Assembly (NCBI GenBank): GCA_944324495.1
Contig: CALUWN010000013.1
Location: forward strand, 1 to 58,647
From: an uncultured Mucispirillum sp.
GTDB taxonomy: Bacteria > Chrysiogenota > Deferribacteres > Deferribacterales > Mucispirillaceae
Length of the DNA stretch: 58,647 nucleotides
Reading direction: 5' to 3'
The first letter of the stretch is position 1. Every line of letters starts with the position of its first letter. Made by a program: the position numbers and the translations under genes. The notes beneath the pieces were generated by a model. It was given only the letters and a program-made list of their open reading frames with translations. It ran no database searches and was not told where the DNA came from. Below, piece after piece: positions 44,934 to 52,985 of this stretch.

Positions 44934-44981
44934 TTCTACCTTAATTCATTTAATAGTATGCTGATAATATATTATTAATAG

Positions 44982-45001
44982 ATACATATGTATGATGTCA
45001 A
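44982..45001 (-). promoter_or_regulatory. -35 box and palindrome upstream of the permease-protease operon
   Basis: On the minus strand TTGACA (45001-44996) is followed by the perfect 12-bp palindrome ATACATATGTAT (44993-44982), inside what would be the promoter spacer. The -10 is poor (AT-rich TTAATA region), so activator or repressor control is plausible. Confidence 0.4.
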
Positions 45002-45101
45002 ATATTTTTTAATATTTTTAATGTTTTATTGATATTTATACAAAATAAATCGTACAAATTACACTATTTTATTGTTTTTTATAAAGCGGTTTAGAATACC
45101 A

Positions 45102-45239
45102 CTATTTCCCAAGCTCTTTTACAGGGGTAGAAACTAATGCTGCATTTAACCCACCGTTTATTGATATATCTGGCTCTATAGGCAGACTGCTCTTTTCTAT
45201 AAAGCAAGCCAAAAATACAGCACAATGGTAGCAGAGGCT
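45102..45239 (-). other. Coding-like remnant in a 462-nt gene-free gap
   Basis: Between dppB (44933) and rfbD (45396) no gene is called. On the minus strand a 45-codon open frame with no start codon reads ...EKSSLPIEPDISINGGL and ends PVKELGK before a TAG at 45102; a second frame over 45188-45250 also looks protein-like (KASATIVLYFWLAL). Composition is less AT-skewed than surrounding non-coding DNA. It looks like a decayed gene or its end, but I cannot identify the parent. Confidence 0.35.
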
Positions 45240-45330
45240 TTAAAATGAGATATTAATAAAGTTAAGGACTAAGCCGCTAAAACTTAAGAAGAAAGGGTTA
45301 AAACAACTAGATAAACTACTCTCATCTCTC

Positions 45331-45372
45331 AAAAAAAAGTGCCGAAAGGGTTTTCCTTTTCGGCATTTTTAT
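45331..45372. terminator. Bidirectional terminator after the rhamnose operon
   Basis: GCCGAAAGG and CCTTTTCGGC pair with a short loop; eight A precede the stem and a T-rich run follows, so it works in both directions. It ends the minus-strand rfb operon. Confidence 0.88.
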
Positions 45373-45395
45373 TTTTTTAAAATTTATAATATTTT

Positions 45396-46244
45396 TTATT
45401 TTCCGTTATACTGCTTAATATACCTTTCCACAGCATCTTTCCAGTCTGGCAGCCTTTTAAAACCTGCTTCATCAAGAGATTTTTTGCTTAATCTTGAATT
45501 TTTAGGACGCACTGCTTTTGTTGGGTATTCCTCAGTAGTTATATGGTGCACTAAAACATTCTGTCCTGCAACTTTAAAAATATGCTCTGCAAATTCTGCC
45601 CAAGAGCATTCACCTTCATTTGTGGCATGGTATGTACCATATTTTTCTGTTTCTATCATATCACAAATTAATGGAGCTAAATCATAAGTAAATGTAGGGC
45701 TTCCTATTTGGTCTGCAACTATTTTTAATTCTTTATTGCCACCAGCAAGGCGAAGCATAGTATTAATGAAATTGTTGCCATTTACACCAAACACCCATGA
45801 TATACGCACAATGAAATATTTTTCTAATATTTTTCTAACCTGCTCTTCGCCCTCTAGTTTAGTTAAACCATACATATTTAATGGGCCAGTTTCATCATCC
45901 ACTTCAAAAAACTTATCACCTTCGCCATTGAAAACATAATCAGTTGAAATATACACCATTTTTGCATTTATTGTTTTACAGGCAAGGGATATATATTCAG
46001 TTCCATCGCGATTTACACGCCTGCAAACATGCTCTTCAGATTCTGCCCTGTCAACAGCAGTATATGCTGCACAATGAACTACCACATCAGGAGCATAGTT
46101 ATATATGTAATCTAACACTGCCTGTTTATTGGTAATATCGCACTCATCTCTATCTATGCCTTGGTTTTCTATGCCTCTTTTTGTAAGTTCATTACATACA
46201 TCAAAACCAAGCTGCCCCTTGGTGCCTGTTACTAGTACTTTCAT
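45396..46244 (-). CDS. rfbD: dTDP-4-dehydrorhamnose reductase
   Basis: This 282-residue SDR enzyme makes dTDP-L-rhamnose. It shows the NAD(P)-binding VTGTKGQLGFDV at residues 4-15, YISTDYVFNGEG near 97 and the catalytic YGLTKLEGE (Tyr-x3-Lys) near 124, plus RISWVFG. It is the last of four genes in order rfbA-rfbC-rfbB-rfbD, 3 nt after rfbB. Product feeds O-antigen, glycoprotein or other surface glycan assembly; no glycosyltransferase lies in the window. Confidence 0.96.
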   Translation of the reverse strand: MKVLVTGTKGQLGFDVCNELTKRGIENQGIDRDECDITNKQAVLDYIYNYAPDVVVHCAAYTAVDRAESEEHVCRRVNRDGTEYISLACKTINAKMVYISTDYVFNGEGDKFFEVDDETGPLNMYGLTKLEGEEQVRKILEKYFIVRISWVFGVNGNNFINTMLRLAGGNKELKIVADQIGSPTFTYDLAPLICDMIETEKYGTYHATNEGECSWAEFAEHIFKVAGQNVLVHHITTEEYPTKAVRPKNSRLSKKSLDEAGFKRLPDWKDAVERYIKQYNGK

Positions 46245-46247
46245 AAA

Positions 46248-47267
46248 CTACCTTCCTTTATAATGGCGTTCATAATAGTTTTTATATTCACCATTTATTA
46301 TGTTTTGCCACCATGTTTTATTATCAAGATACCACTTAATAGTTTTCTTAATACCATCTTCAAATTTAGTTGCAGGAAGCCAGCCTAATTCTGTATGTAT
46401 TTTTGTAGGGTCTATGGCATAACGCATATCATGGCCTGGCCTGTCTGTTACATATTTAATTAAATTTTCACTTTTATTAAGCTCTTTTAATATGATTTTT
46501 ACAACTTCTAAGTTTGTTTTTTCGTTGTGGCCACCAATATTATAAACTTCACCAACTCTGCCTTTATGGATAATTAAGTCAATAGCTGAGCAGTGGTCTT
46601 CTACATATAACCAGTCACGGACATTTTCACCTTTGCCATAAACTGGAAGCTCTTTATCATAAAGAGCATTAGCTATCATTAAAGGTATTAATTTCTCAGG
46701 AAAATGGTATGGCCCATAGTTATTAGAACATCTGGAAATTGTTACAGGCAGTTTAAATGTCCTGTGATAAGCCTGCACCAATAAATCTGCTGATGCTTTT
46801 GAAGCAGAATATGGGCTTGATGTATGAAGTGGAGTAGTTTCAGTAAAAAATAAATCAGGTCTATCCAGTGGTAAATCACCATACACTTCATCTGTTGATA
46901 CTTGATGATACCTGTCTATGCCATACTTTCTGCAGGCATCCATTAATACACCAGTACCTAATACATTAGTTTGTAAAAATATAGATGGGTTATCAATAGA
47001 CCTATCCACATGGCTTTCTGCTGCAAAGTTTACTACTATATTAGGTTTTTCTTTTTCAAATATTTCATATACTGCATTTCTATCTGCAATATCTGCCTTG
47101 TAAAATTTAAAACGCGGGTTATGCATTACAGGCTCTAATGTTTCCATATTTCCTGCATAAGTTAAAGCATCAAGGCATATTATATCATAATCGTTATATT
47201 TATTCAGCATATAATGGACAAAGTTGCCACCAATAAACCCTGCTCCACCTGTTACTATTATTTTCAT
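46248..47267 (-). CDS. rfbB: dTDP-glucose 4,6-dehydratase
   Basis: This 339-residue SDR enzyme shows VTGGAGFIGGNFVHY at residues 4-18, AAESHVDRSIDNP near 80, the VSTDEVYGDL motif near 122 with catalytic Asp-Glu, and YSASKASADLLV (Tyr-x3-Lys) near 152. Standard length. It converts dTDP-glucose to the 4-keto-6-deoxy sugar. It is 10 nt from rfbC. Confidence 0.97.
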   Translation of the reverse strand: MKIIVTGGAGFIGGNFVHYMLNKYNDYDIICLDALTYAGNMETLEPVMHNPRFKFYKADIADRNAVYEIFEKEKPNIVVNFAAESHVDRSIDNPSIFLQTNVLGTGVLMDACRKYGIDRYHQVSTDEVYGDLPLDRPDLFFTETTPLHTSSPYSASKASADLLVQAYHRTFKLPVTISRCSNNYGPYHFPEKLIPLMIANALYDKELPVYGKGENVRDWLYVEDHCSAIDLIIHKGRVGEVYNIGGHNEKTNLEVVKIILKELNKSENLIKYVTDRPGHDMRYAIDPTKIHTELGWLPATKFEDGIKKTIKWYLDNKTWWQNIINGEYKNYYERHYKGR

Positions 47268-47277
47268 ATTTTTCCCC

Positions 47278-47829
47278 TTAATATTTAAAATCTACATCGC
47301 TGTCACTTAACTTTGGTGCAGCAGCATCTTTATCTGAAATAATAGGGTTTTCCACCTGCCAGTTTACTGCTATTTCTTCATCACACCAAAGGATACTTCT
47401 ATCCTGCTCTGCATTATAATAATTATCTGCTTTATATAAAAATTCCACATCATCAGTTAATGTTACAAACCCATGGCCAAAGCCCCTTGGTATTAAAAGC
47501 TGACGTTTATTTTCTTCGCTTAATTCTACTGCAACCCATTTTTTATATGTTGGCGAACCTTTTCTTAAATCAACAGCCACATCAAGTACCGCACCCTTAT
47601 TTACACGTACAAGTTTAGCTTGAGCTGCATCACCTTTTTGAAAATGGATACCACGAAGTGTGCCTTTAAGGGCAGAAAATGACTGGTTATCCTGTACAAA
47701 AGTATAGTCTAACCCATGTTCTTTAAATTTTCTAGCTGAGTAACTTTCGTAAAAATAGCCTCTTTTATCACCAAATACTTTTGGCTCTATTATAAAAACA
47801 CCTTCTATTTCTGTTTTAATTACATTCAT
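47278..47829 (-). CDS. rfbC: dTDP-4-dehydrorhamnose 3,5-epimerase
   Basis: This 183-residue cupin-fold epimerase has EPKVFGDKRGYFYESY near residue 16, DNQSFSALKGTLRGIHFQKG near 47-66 with the catalytic His, and GFGHGFVTLTDDVEFLYKADNYY near 117 with the catalytic Tyr region. Full length for the family. Four nt separate it from rfbA. Confidence 0.97.
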   Translation of the reverse strand: MNVIKTEIEGVFIIEPKVFGDKRGYFYESYSARKFKEHGLDYTFVQDNQSFSALKGTLRGIHFQKGDAAQAKLVRVNKGAVLDVAVDLRKGSPTYKKWVAVELSEENKRQLLIPRGFGHGFVTLTDDVEFLYKADNYYNAEQDRSILWCDEEIAVNWQVENPIISDKDAAAPKLSDSDVDFKY

Positions 47830-47833
47830 AACC

Positions 47834-48712
47834 CTATCCTAAATATTTTCCTTCTGCTACTGTATATAAAAACTCACCATATGGGCTTTTGCCGTATTTC
47901 TTAGCAGATGCTAAAAGCTCATCTTTTGAAATCCAGCCATGCCTGTATGCTATCTCCTCAATAGCTGCAACCTGTATGCCTTGGCGTTTTTCTATTACTC
48001 TGATAAACTCTCCAGCATAAGCTAATGCTTCTATTGTACCAGTATCAAGCCACGCATACCCCCTGCCTAAAGTAATTACATTAAGAGTGCCATCTTGAAG
48101 ATACATATTGTTAAGGTCAGTAATCTCTAATTCACCACGTGCTGATGGTTTTACTTTTTTAGCAAACTCACAAACTCTATTATCATAAAAATAAAGCCCT
48201 GTTACGCAGTAATTACTTTTTGGGTTTTTAGGCTTTTCTTCTATGGATATAGCTTTACCAAATTCATCAAATTCCACAATGCCAAAACGCTCTGGGTCAT
48301 CCACATAATAACCAAAAATAGTTGCACCTACATCAAGAGAGGCGGCCCTTTGTAAATGGCGGGAAAGCCCGTTGCCATAAAAAATATTATCACCTAATAT
48401 CATAGCACAGCTATCCCCATCTATAAATTTTTCACCAATAATAAATGCTTGAGCTAAACCGTCAGGGCTTGGCTGCACTTCATAGCTTAATTTGATACCA
48501 TAGTTTGAACCATCCCCCAAAAGCTCACGAAATTTTGGCAGGTCATGAGGCGTGGATATAATTAAAATATCTTTTATACCTGCCAGCATTAATGTGGAAA
48601 GTGGGTAAAAAATCATTGGTTTGTCATATACTGGTAATAACTGTTTAGAAATTGTCATTGTCAGTGGATAAAGCCTTGTGCCTGAACCACCTGCTAAAAT
48701 TATACCTTTCAT
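47834..48712 (-). CDS. rfbA: Glucose-1-phosphate thymidylyltransferase
   Basis: This 292-residue nucleotidyltransferase has the signature [16 protein letters not shown] at residues 3-18 and [24 protein letters not shown], then ILGDNIFYG near 107 and [20 protein letters not shown] near 158. It makes dTDP-glucose and is normally feedback-inhibited by dTDP-rhamnose. First gene of the operon behind a strong promoter. Confidence 0.97.
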   Translation of the reverse strand: MKGIILAGGSGTRLYPLTMTISKQLLPVYDKPMIFYPLSTLMLAGIKDILIISTPHDLPKFRELLGDGSNYGIKLSYEVQPSPDGLAQAFIIGEKFIDGDSCAMILGDNIFYGNGLSRHLQRAASLDVGATIFGYYVDDPERFGIVEFDEFGKAISIEEKPKNPKSNYCVTGLYFYDNRVCEFAKKVKPSARGELEITDLNNMYLQDGTLNVITLGRGYAWLDTGTIEALAYAGEFIRVIEKRQGIQVAAIEEIAYRHGWISKDELLASAKKYGKSPYGEFLYTVAEGKYLG

Positions 48713-48739
48713 ACTAGCCTCAAAATATGTTATAAGCTT

Positions 48740-48769
48740 ATTATATCAAAATGTTTATGAATATGTCAA
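48740..48769 (-). promoter_or_regulatory. Strong promoter of the rfbACBD operon
   Basis: On the minus strand TTGACA (48769-48764), an 18-nt spacer and a perfect TATAAT (48745-48740) lie 27 nt before rfbA, starting just after the ridA stop. Confidence 0.8.
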
Positions 48770-48780
48770 GGATAGTAAGG

Positions 48781-49155
48781 CTATTTATAAGCTATAACTT
48801 CTATTTCCACAAGCACATCTTTTGGCAGTCTTGCCACTTCCACTGTACTTCTTGCAGGAAATGGTTTTATAAAATATGTTTCGTATACAGCGTTCATCTC
48901 TGCAAAATCATTCATATTTTTTATAAATACTGTTGTTTTTATTACATTTTCTATTGATGAACCTAAGCTTTTTAAAATGGCAGATACATTTTCTAATACC
49001 TGTTTTGTTTGCTCCTTAATACCTGCTGGTATTTCACCATTTGCAGGGTTTACAGGAATCTGACCTGAAGCAAATATTAAATCGTTCCATAATATCCCTT
49101 GAGAATATGGTCCAATGGCTTTTGGTGCATTATCTGTTGCTATTTCTTTTTTCAT
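48781..49155 (-). CDS. ridA: 2-iminobutanoate/2-iminopropanoate deaminase (RidA)
   Basis: This 124-residue protein matches the RidA/YjgF family: APKAIGPYSQGI at residues 9-20, FASGQIPVNPANGEIP near 29 and the C-terminal FPARSTVEVARLPKDVLVEIEVIA with the catalytic Arg. RidA hydrolyses reactive enamines/imines released by PLP enzymes. It is monocistronic with its own promoter-like sequence upstream. Confidence 0.95.
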   Translation of the reverse strand: MKKEIATDNAPKAIGPYSQGILWNDLIFASGQIPVNPANGEIPAGIKEQTKQVLENVSAILKSLGSSIENVIKTTVFIKNMNDFAEMNAVYETYFIKPFPARSTVEVARLPKDVLVEIEVIAYK

Positions 49156-49184
49156 GTTTTACCTCAATAAATATATTTTCATAT

Positions 49185-49213
49185 AGTATGTTATATGCTT
49201 TTATTTTAGTCAA
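49185..49213 (-). promoter_or_regulatory. Putative ridA promoter
   Basis: On the minus strand TTGACT (49213-49208), a 17-nt spacer and CATACT (49190-49185) lie 29 nt before the ATG. Confidence 0.5.
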
Positions 49214-49281
49214 TAAATTTTACTTGCTATTATAGTAAAAAAGTATATATTGCATATATAATAATAAATCAAGGTATAAAT

Positions 49282-49917
49282 ATGTTTTCCAATATAGAAT
49301 CAGCAGTATATGCTATCTTTTTAGCCTCAATTGCAGTAGTAGCAGTTATGAACCCTTTTGGCAACCTGCCACAGTTTATAGCTATGACAGACGGTATGCC
49401 TGTTAAAATCCGTAAACATCTTTTTAGAAATATAGTCATTACTGCTTTTGTAATTGTAATGATTTTCTTATTTGCTGGCCCACTTGTTATGGATTACATG
49501 TTTAGAGTATCACTTAACGAACTGCGTATTGCAGGTGGATTAATCCTTGTGGTTATGGGTATAAAAAACCTGCTGTTTACAAATACATCTACAAGAGATT
49601 TTGCCCATTATCAGAATATGAGCGAAGATGAGCTTATTCGCCGCTCAATTATTCCTATGGCGTTTCCTATGCTCGTAGGCCCCGGCACTCTTTCTACTGT
49701 TGTGGTTATGGCAACAGAAGGCGGTATGCGTAATACTGTTGCTGGTGTAATAGTAGCTTTTATATTTATGGGTTTACTCTTCTATATGGCAGTATTTATA
49801 GAAAAACTGCTTGGTAAACTTGTACTTTTTGTAACAGCAAGGATTATGCAGGTGTTTATTGTGGCAATGGGTGTTAAAATGATGCTTATTGGCTTAGGTA
49901 TAAACCAAGAGCATTAA
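49282..49917 (+). CDS. MarC-family membrane protein
   Basis: This 211-residue protein has six predicted membrane helices and family motifs VAVMNPFGNLPQFIAMT near residue 20, ELRIAGGLILVVMGI near 79 and PMAFPMLVGPGTLSTVVV near 122. MarC proteins are integral inner-membrane proteins of unsettled function, despite the name from the marRAB region. It converges on, and overlaps by 4 nt, the secreted protein gene at 49914. Confidence 0.92.
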   Translation: MFSNIESAVYAIFLASIAVVAVMNPFGNLPQFIAMTDGMPVKIRKHLFRNIVITAFVIVMIFLFAGPLVMDYMFRVSLNELRIAGGLILVVMGIKNLLFTNTSTRDFAHYQNMSEDELIRRSIIPMAFPMLVGPGTLSTVVVMATEGGMRNTVAGVIVAFIFMGLLFYMAVFIEKLLGKLVLFVTARIMQVFIVAMGVKMMLIGLGINQEH

Positions 49918-50318
49918 TCACATTTTAGCCCTTTTGGGCATCTGCCAATATTTCTTTCATCTGGCACAAGTATTAAAGGCTCTGGCTCTTTTGCCATAGG
50001 GTCTTTATAACGTAAATCTGGCTCAAAAAGCAGGGGTGGCTCTGGCTCTTTTTCATAATAACGCTGAAGCATTTCATCCTGAAGCTCTTTATCAAATAAT
50101 ATTTCTGGCTCTTTAAATGGCAGCTCCATTCTTGTCATATCTGGGTCTTCTAAATATGGCTCATCAACCTCATCAGGATTATTAAATGGGTCAATAAGCT
50201 TTGGATCGCCATAAGGCTTTGGCTCTTTTGGCTCAACCCCACGCACAATAGGACCACCTATATTTTGAGCATACACATTTACTGATAATAAAAGTAATAA
50301 TATTATTACACGCCACAT
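49914..50318 (-). CDS. Secreted Pro/Glu-rich protein, unknown
   Basis: This 134-residue protein has a signal peptide (MWRVIILLLLLSVNVYA, cleavage after VYA) and a strikingly P-, E- and D-rich, probably extended mature chain with repeated EP dipeptides (VEPKEPKPYGDP, KEPEPPLLFEP, AKEPEPLILVP). Two Cys near the end (RCPKGLKCD) could close a loop. The composition suggests a periplasmic or surface linker/cation-binding polypeptide. No family is recognised. Confidence 0.6.
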   Translation of the reverse strand: MWRVIILLLLLSVNVYAQNIGGPIVRGVEPKEPKPYGDPKLIDPFNNPDEVDEPYLEDPDMTRMELPFKEPEILFDKELQDEMLQRYYEKEPEPPLLFEPDLRYKDPMAKEPEPLILVPDERNIGRCPKGLKCD

Positions 50319-50399
50319 TTTTCACCATTTTTATGACTTTATCATAAATTATATATAAAATAAATTGATAATTTCCTATTTTTTATATATTATAATACT

Positions 50400-50684
50400 A
50401 TGAAGTTATTATGTATTTTATTTTTAATATTTGCAATACCTTTTAATATTTTCGCACTTACGCTGGATGAAGCAACACTTTATGGCCAGAAAATATTAGT
50501 GTGTAATGACTATGAGCTTAAATACTGGAAATTAGTTCAATTTGGAGATAAAAATAATAACAGCAGCGATTATAGAATATATGATACCATAAAGCATAAA
50601 TCATACCCATTAAGCCAATGCTCCCTTTATAAATGCAGCCCAGAGCCTGATAGAATGTATAAATGCAAAATGAGGGATAAATAA
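50400..50684 (+). CDS. Small secreted protein, unknown
   Basis: This 94-residue protein has a signal peptide (cleavage near IFA, residue ~19) and four Cys in the mature part (VCNDYE, QCSLYKCS, YKCK), which could form two disulfides. Its stop overlaps the start of the MFS transporter gene by one base (TAATG), implying coupled translation; whether they work together is unknown. No family is recognised. Confidence 0.6.
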   Translation: MKLLCILFLIFAIPFNIFALTLDEATLYGQKILVCNDYELKYWKLVQFGDKNNNSSDYRIYDTIKHKSYPLSQCSLYKCSPEPDRMYKCKMRDK

Positions 50685-51946
50685 TGCTGCACATTCGGCT
50701 TCCCTTTCGCTTTGACCCAAACACTTTCTCTGCCCTTAAATCCCGTGAATTTAAAATATATTTAGCAGGTCAATCTGCTGCTATGACTGGTGTATGGGTG
50801 CAAAAACTGGCAAATTCTTGGCTTGTGTACCGATTGACAGATTCACCTTTAAAACTGGGTATAGTGGAGCTTTTAGCAAATGCCCCCATATTTATTGTAG
50901 GGCTTTTAGCAGGAGCTTATCTTGAGCAGCATGACAAACGAAAAACATTAATGTTTACCCAGTTTCTTACAATGATGCATGCTGTTATCATGGCAGTACT
51001 TGTGTTTACTAATACTATTAACTATTTTCTTATAATGCTTTTAAGCTTATTTTTAGGTATTGTTTCTGCAATTGATATGCCTGCTCGCCAGTCATCTATT
51101 CTTTTAATGGTAGAAAATAGAAAAGATTTAAAAAGTGCTTTAGCTTTGCAGTCAATGACATTTAATCTGTCTAGGCTTATTGGGCCATCTATTGCTGGCT
51201 TTATAGTTTTCTATTCTGGTGAAGGGTTTTGCTTTTTATTAACAGCTATTTTATATATCCCTGTGCTTTATGCACTCTATATTATTAAATTTAAAGAAAT
51301 GCCCCATGATAATAAAAAACATAATATGATTGCAGATGTGGCAGAAGGTTTAAAATATGTTAAAAACTTTTATTCCCTGCGTACAATGTTTATATTTTTA
51401 GGTATCTTTGGGCTGTTTTCTTACTCTTATACTGTAATGTTTCCTATTTTTGCTAAAGATATTCTTCATGGGGATTCTAAACTATTAGGATTTTTAATGG
51501 GGCTTTTTGGGCTTGGTGCTATAATAGGCGCATTTTCTGTGGCTTCTTTAATACGCCTTGAAGAAATGCCAAAACCAGTTGTGAAAGTTAGCCTTTTATA
51601 CTCCATAAGCCTTGCTTTATTTGCAGTATCGCCATTTCCTGCCCTTTCTATGCTGCTTGTTATTCCTGCAGGGCTTGGGCTTGTGGCAACATTTATTGCT
51701 ACCAACACCCTTTTTCAAACTATTTCTTCCACTGATATGCGAAGCAGAGTCATAAGTATATACACTATTGTAAACCTAGGCTTTGGACCAATAGGCTGTT
51801 TTTTTGCAGGCTCACTTACTGAAAAAATACCACCTCAAGCCACTATGCTTATTTGGTGCTTTATAATGCTTATTGCTTCTATTTTCCTCATAATAAATAT
51901 GAGAAAGATAAATAAAGAAATAAAACCTATTATAAATAATATTTAA
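50684..51946 (+). CDS. MFS transporter, DHA3/EntS-like exporter
   Basis: This 420-residue protein has about twelve membrane helices. The N-terminal FKIYLAGQSAAMTGVWVQKLANSWLVYRLTDSPLKLGIVELLANAP and DMPARQSSILLMVENRKDLKSALALQSMTFNLSRLIGPSIAGF motifs are diagnostic for the MFS_3/EntS-type group, whose members export siderophores or drugs. Substrate cannot be predicted. It is coupled to the preceding small secreted protein gene. Confidence 0.9.
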   Translation: MLHIRLPFRFDPNTFSALKSREFKIYLAGQSAAMTGVWVQKLANSWLVYRLTDSPLKLGIVELLANAPIFIVGLLAGAYLEQHDKRKTLMFTQFLTMMHAVIMAVLVFTNTINYFLIMLLSLFLGIVSAIDMPARQSSILLMVENRKDLKSALALQSMTFNLSRLIGPSIAGFIVFYSGEGFCFLLTAILYIPVLYALYIIKFKEMPHDNKKHNMIADVAEGLKYVKNFYSLRTMFIFLGIFGLFSYSYTVMFPIFAKDILHGDSKLLGFLMGLFGLGAIIGAFSVASLIRLEEMPKPVVKVSLLYSISLALFAVSPFPALSMLLVIPAGLGLVATFIATNTLFQTISSTDMRSRVISIYTIVNLGFGPIGCFFAGSLTEKIPPQATMLIWCFIMLIASIFLIINMRKINKEIKPIINNI

Positions 51947-51948
51947 TT

Positions 51949-52425
51949 TTATTTGCAGTATATAAGCTCTAAAGTATTAAAAGCATCTTCTTTTGTAATA
52001 TCTGAAGTATTTAGCATTGTTTTATAAAAGCCATCAATATATTTTTCTTCTTTTGTAGCAAGTTCTTCATCATTTTTAATCTTTTCAATGGTGCTTTTTA
52101 AAACATCGCAGGTTATTTTACTATCTGTTGCCACGCTTTCTGCTAATATATTTTCAGCTACTTCCTGAGCTTTCTTTGCTGTTTCTTCCCTTACTTTTTC
52201 AGAAACTTCATTTGTAAAATCTTCCACATTGTTAAGAGCATTATCTATTGTTTCTTTTCTTGATGCCTCATCTTCTATGGCATCTTTTACCTGCCCTGTC
52301 ATATCGTTTACCATATCTTTTGCATAGTCTGTTACTTCTTTTATTTCCATATTTTCATTAACAACCTTTTGGTATATAATACCTGCCAGTATTGCAATAA
52401 CTATAGCTATTAAAAACGTACGCAT
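51949..52425 (-). CDS. Single-helix anchored, coiled-coil-like periplasmic protein
   Basis: This 158-residue protein has an N-terminal anchor (residues 3-20), then a long acidic, heptad-like helical region (~25-100: KEVTDYAKDMVNDMTGQVKDAIEDEASRKET, NNVEDFTNEVSEKVREETAKKAQEVAENIL), and a small C-terminal segment with two Cys (ITCDVLKS and LIYCK) that could form a disulfide. It converges on the MFS gene with 2 nt between stops. No family is recognised. Confidence 0.6.
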   Translation of the reverse strand: MRTFLIAIVIAILAGIIYQKVVNENMEIKEVTDYAKDMVNDMTGQVKDAIEDEASRKETIDNALNNVEDFTNEVSEKVREETAKKAQEVAENILAESVATDSKITCDVLKSTIEKIKNDEELATKEEKYIDGFYKTMLNTSDITKEDAFNTLELIYCK

Positions 52426-52626
52426 TCTTCACCTCTTATTATGATTACTATACTTATTTTTATCATTTATGCAAGTATTCTTTATTATATATTCTATATA
52501 AAATTATTTTTAAACATTATAAAATTAGAAAATATAAAATATTTTTCTGGTGGTACCCCATTTTTTATTAAAAAATGCTATAACTACTTGATAATATATG
52601 TAAAAATAGAAATAATTGTAATAACT

Positions 52627-52717
52627 GTCATTCTGAGCCTACGATAGTAGGCGAAGAATCTTATAATGTTCCAACTAGTAAAAATTATAGACTCTTCGGC
52701 TCCGCATCAAGGTGACA
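52627..52717. repeat. Degenerate MITE-like inverted repeat
   Basis: The element starts TGTCATTCTGAGC and ends AAGGTGACA, with GCGAAGAATCTTA and TAGACTCTTCGGC as imperfect internal complements. The pattern resembles non-autonomous repeats of the 'CATTCTGAG...GAAGAATC' type found dispersed in many genomes. No coding capacity; 91 bp. Confidence 0.6.
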
Positions 52718-52764
52718 TAAGGTGTTGCAAAAAAAATGGGGGTGAAGCAGAAAATATTTTTTGC

Positions 52765-52793
52765 TTGACTTATAATAAAATTATGTATAGTAT
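52765..52793 (+). promoter_or_regulatory. Promoter of the met operon
   Basis: TTGACT (52765-52770) with TAGTAT (52788-52793, spacer 17) or the better TATAGT (52786-52791, spacer 15) lies just before the riboswitch. Confidence 0.6.
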
Positions 52794-52802
52794 TATTGAA
52801 AT

Positions 52803-52906
52803 CTTATCGTGAGCAGTGGAGGGACAGGCCCTTTGAAGCTGCAGCAACCGGCTTAAGTTAAGCAGATGGTGCTAATTCCTGCTCCAGTTTTTAGGGGAGA
52901 GATAAG
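52803..52906 (+). ncRNA. SAM-I (S-box) riboswitch
   Basis: The sequence shows the S-box core: P1 strands CTTATC (52803-52808) and GATAAG (52901-52906), the conserved GTGGAGGGACAGGCCC with TGAAGC and GCAACC, and GTGCTAATTCCTGC. It binds S-adenosylmethionine. It lies 80 nt before metY. A typical intrinsic terminator is not obvious afterwards; CTCAC near 52942 could pair with the GTGAG of the metY ribosome binding site (52973-52977), so translational control is possible (weak). Confidence 0.95.
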
Positions 52907-52985
52907 TTCTTCTTTTATAGTTCTTATATTTCTTTTCACATACTCTCACATAAGGTTTCTTGTATATTTTTTAGTGAGGTATTTT

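Noticed and set aside
47834-48712. rfb genes as a horizontally acquired island
   Set aside because: Codon and base composition look like the neighbours; no flanking repeats, integrase or transposase are seen.
52441-52647. 68-codon hydrophobic open frame
   Set aside because: It has no ribosome binding site, is low complexity in composition, and runs into the MITE-like repeat.
52866-52985. Longer metY reading frame starting at 52866
   Set aside because: The extension begins inside the SAM-I riboswitch, encodes a non-homologous hydrophobic leader and lacks a ribosome binding site; ATG 52986 follows GTGAGG and matches the family start.
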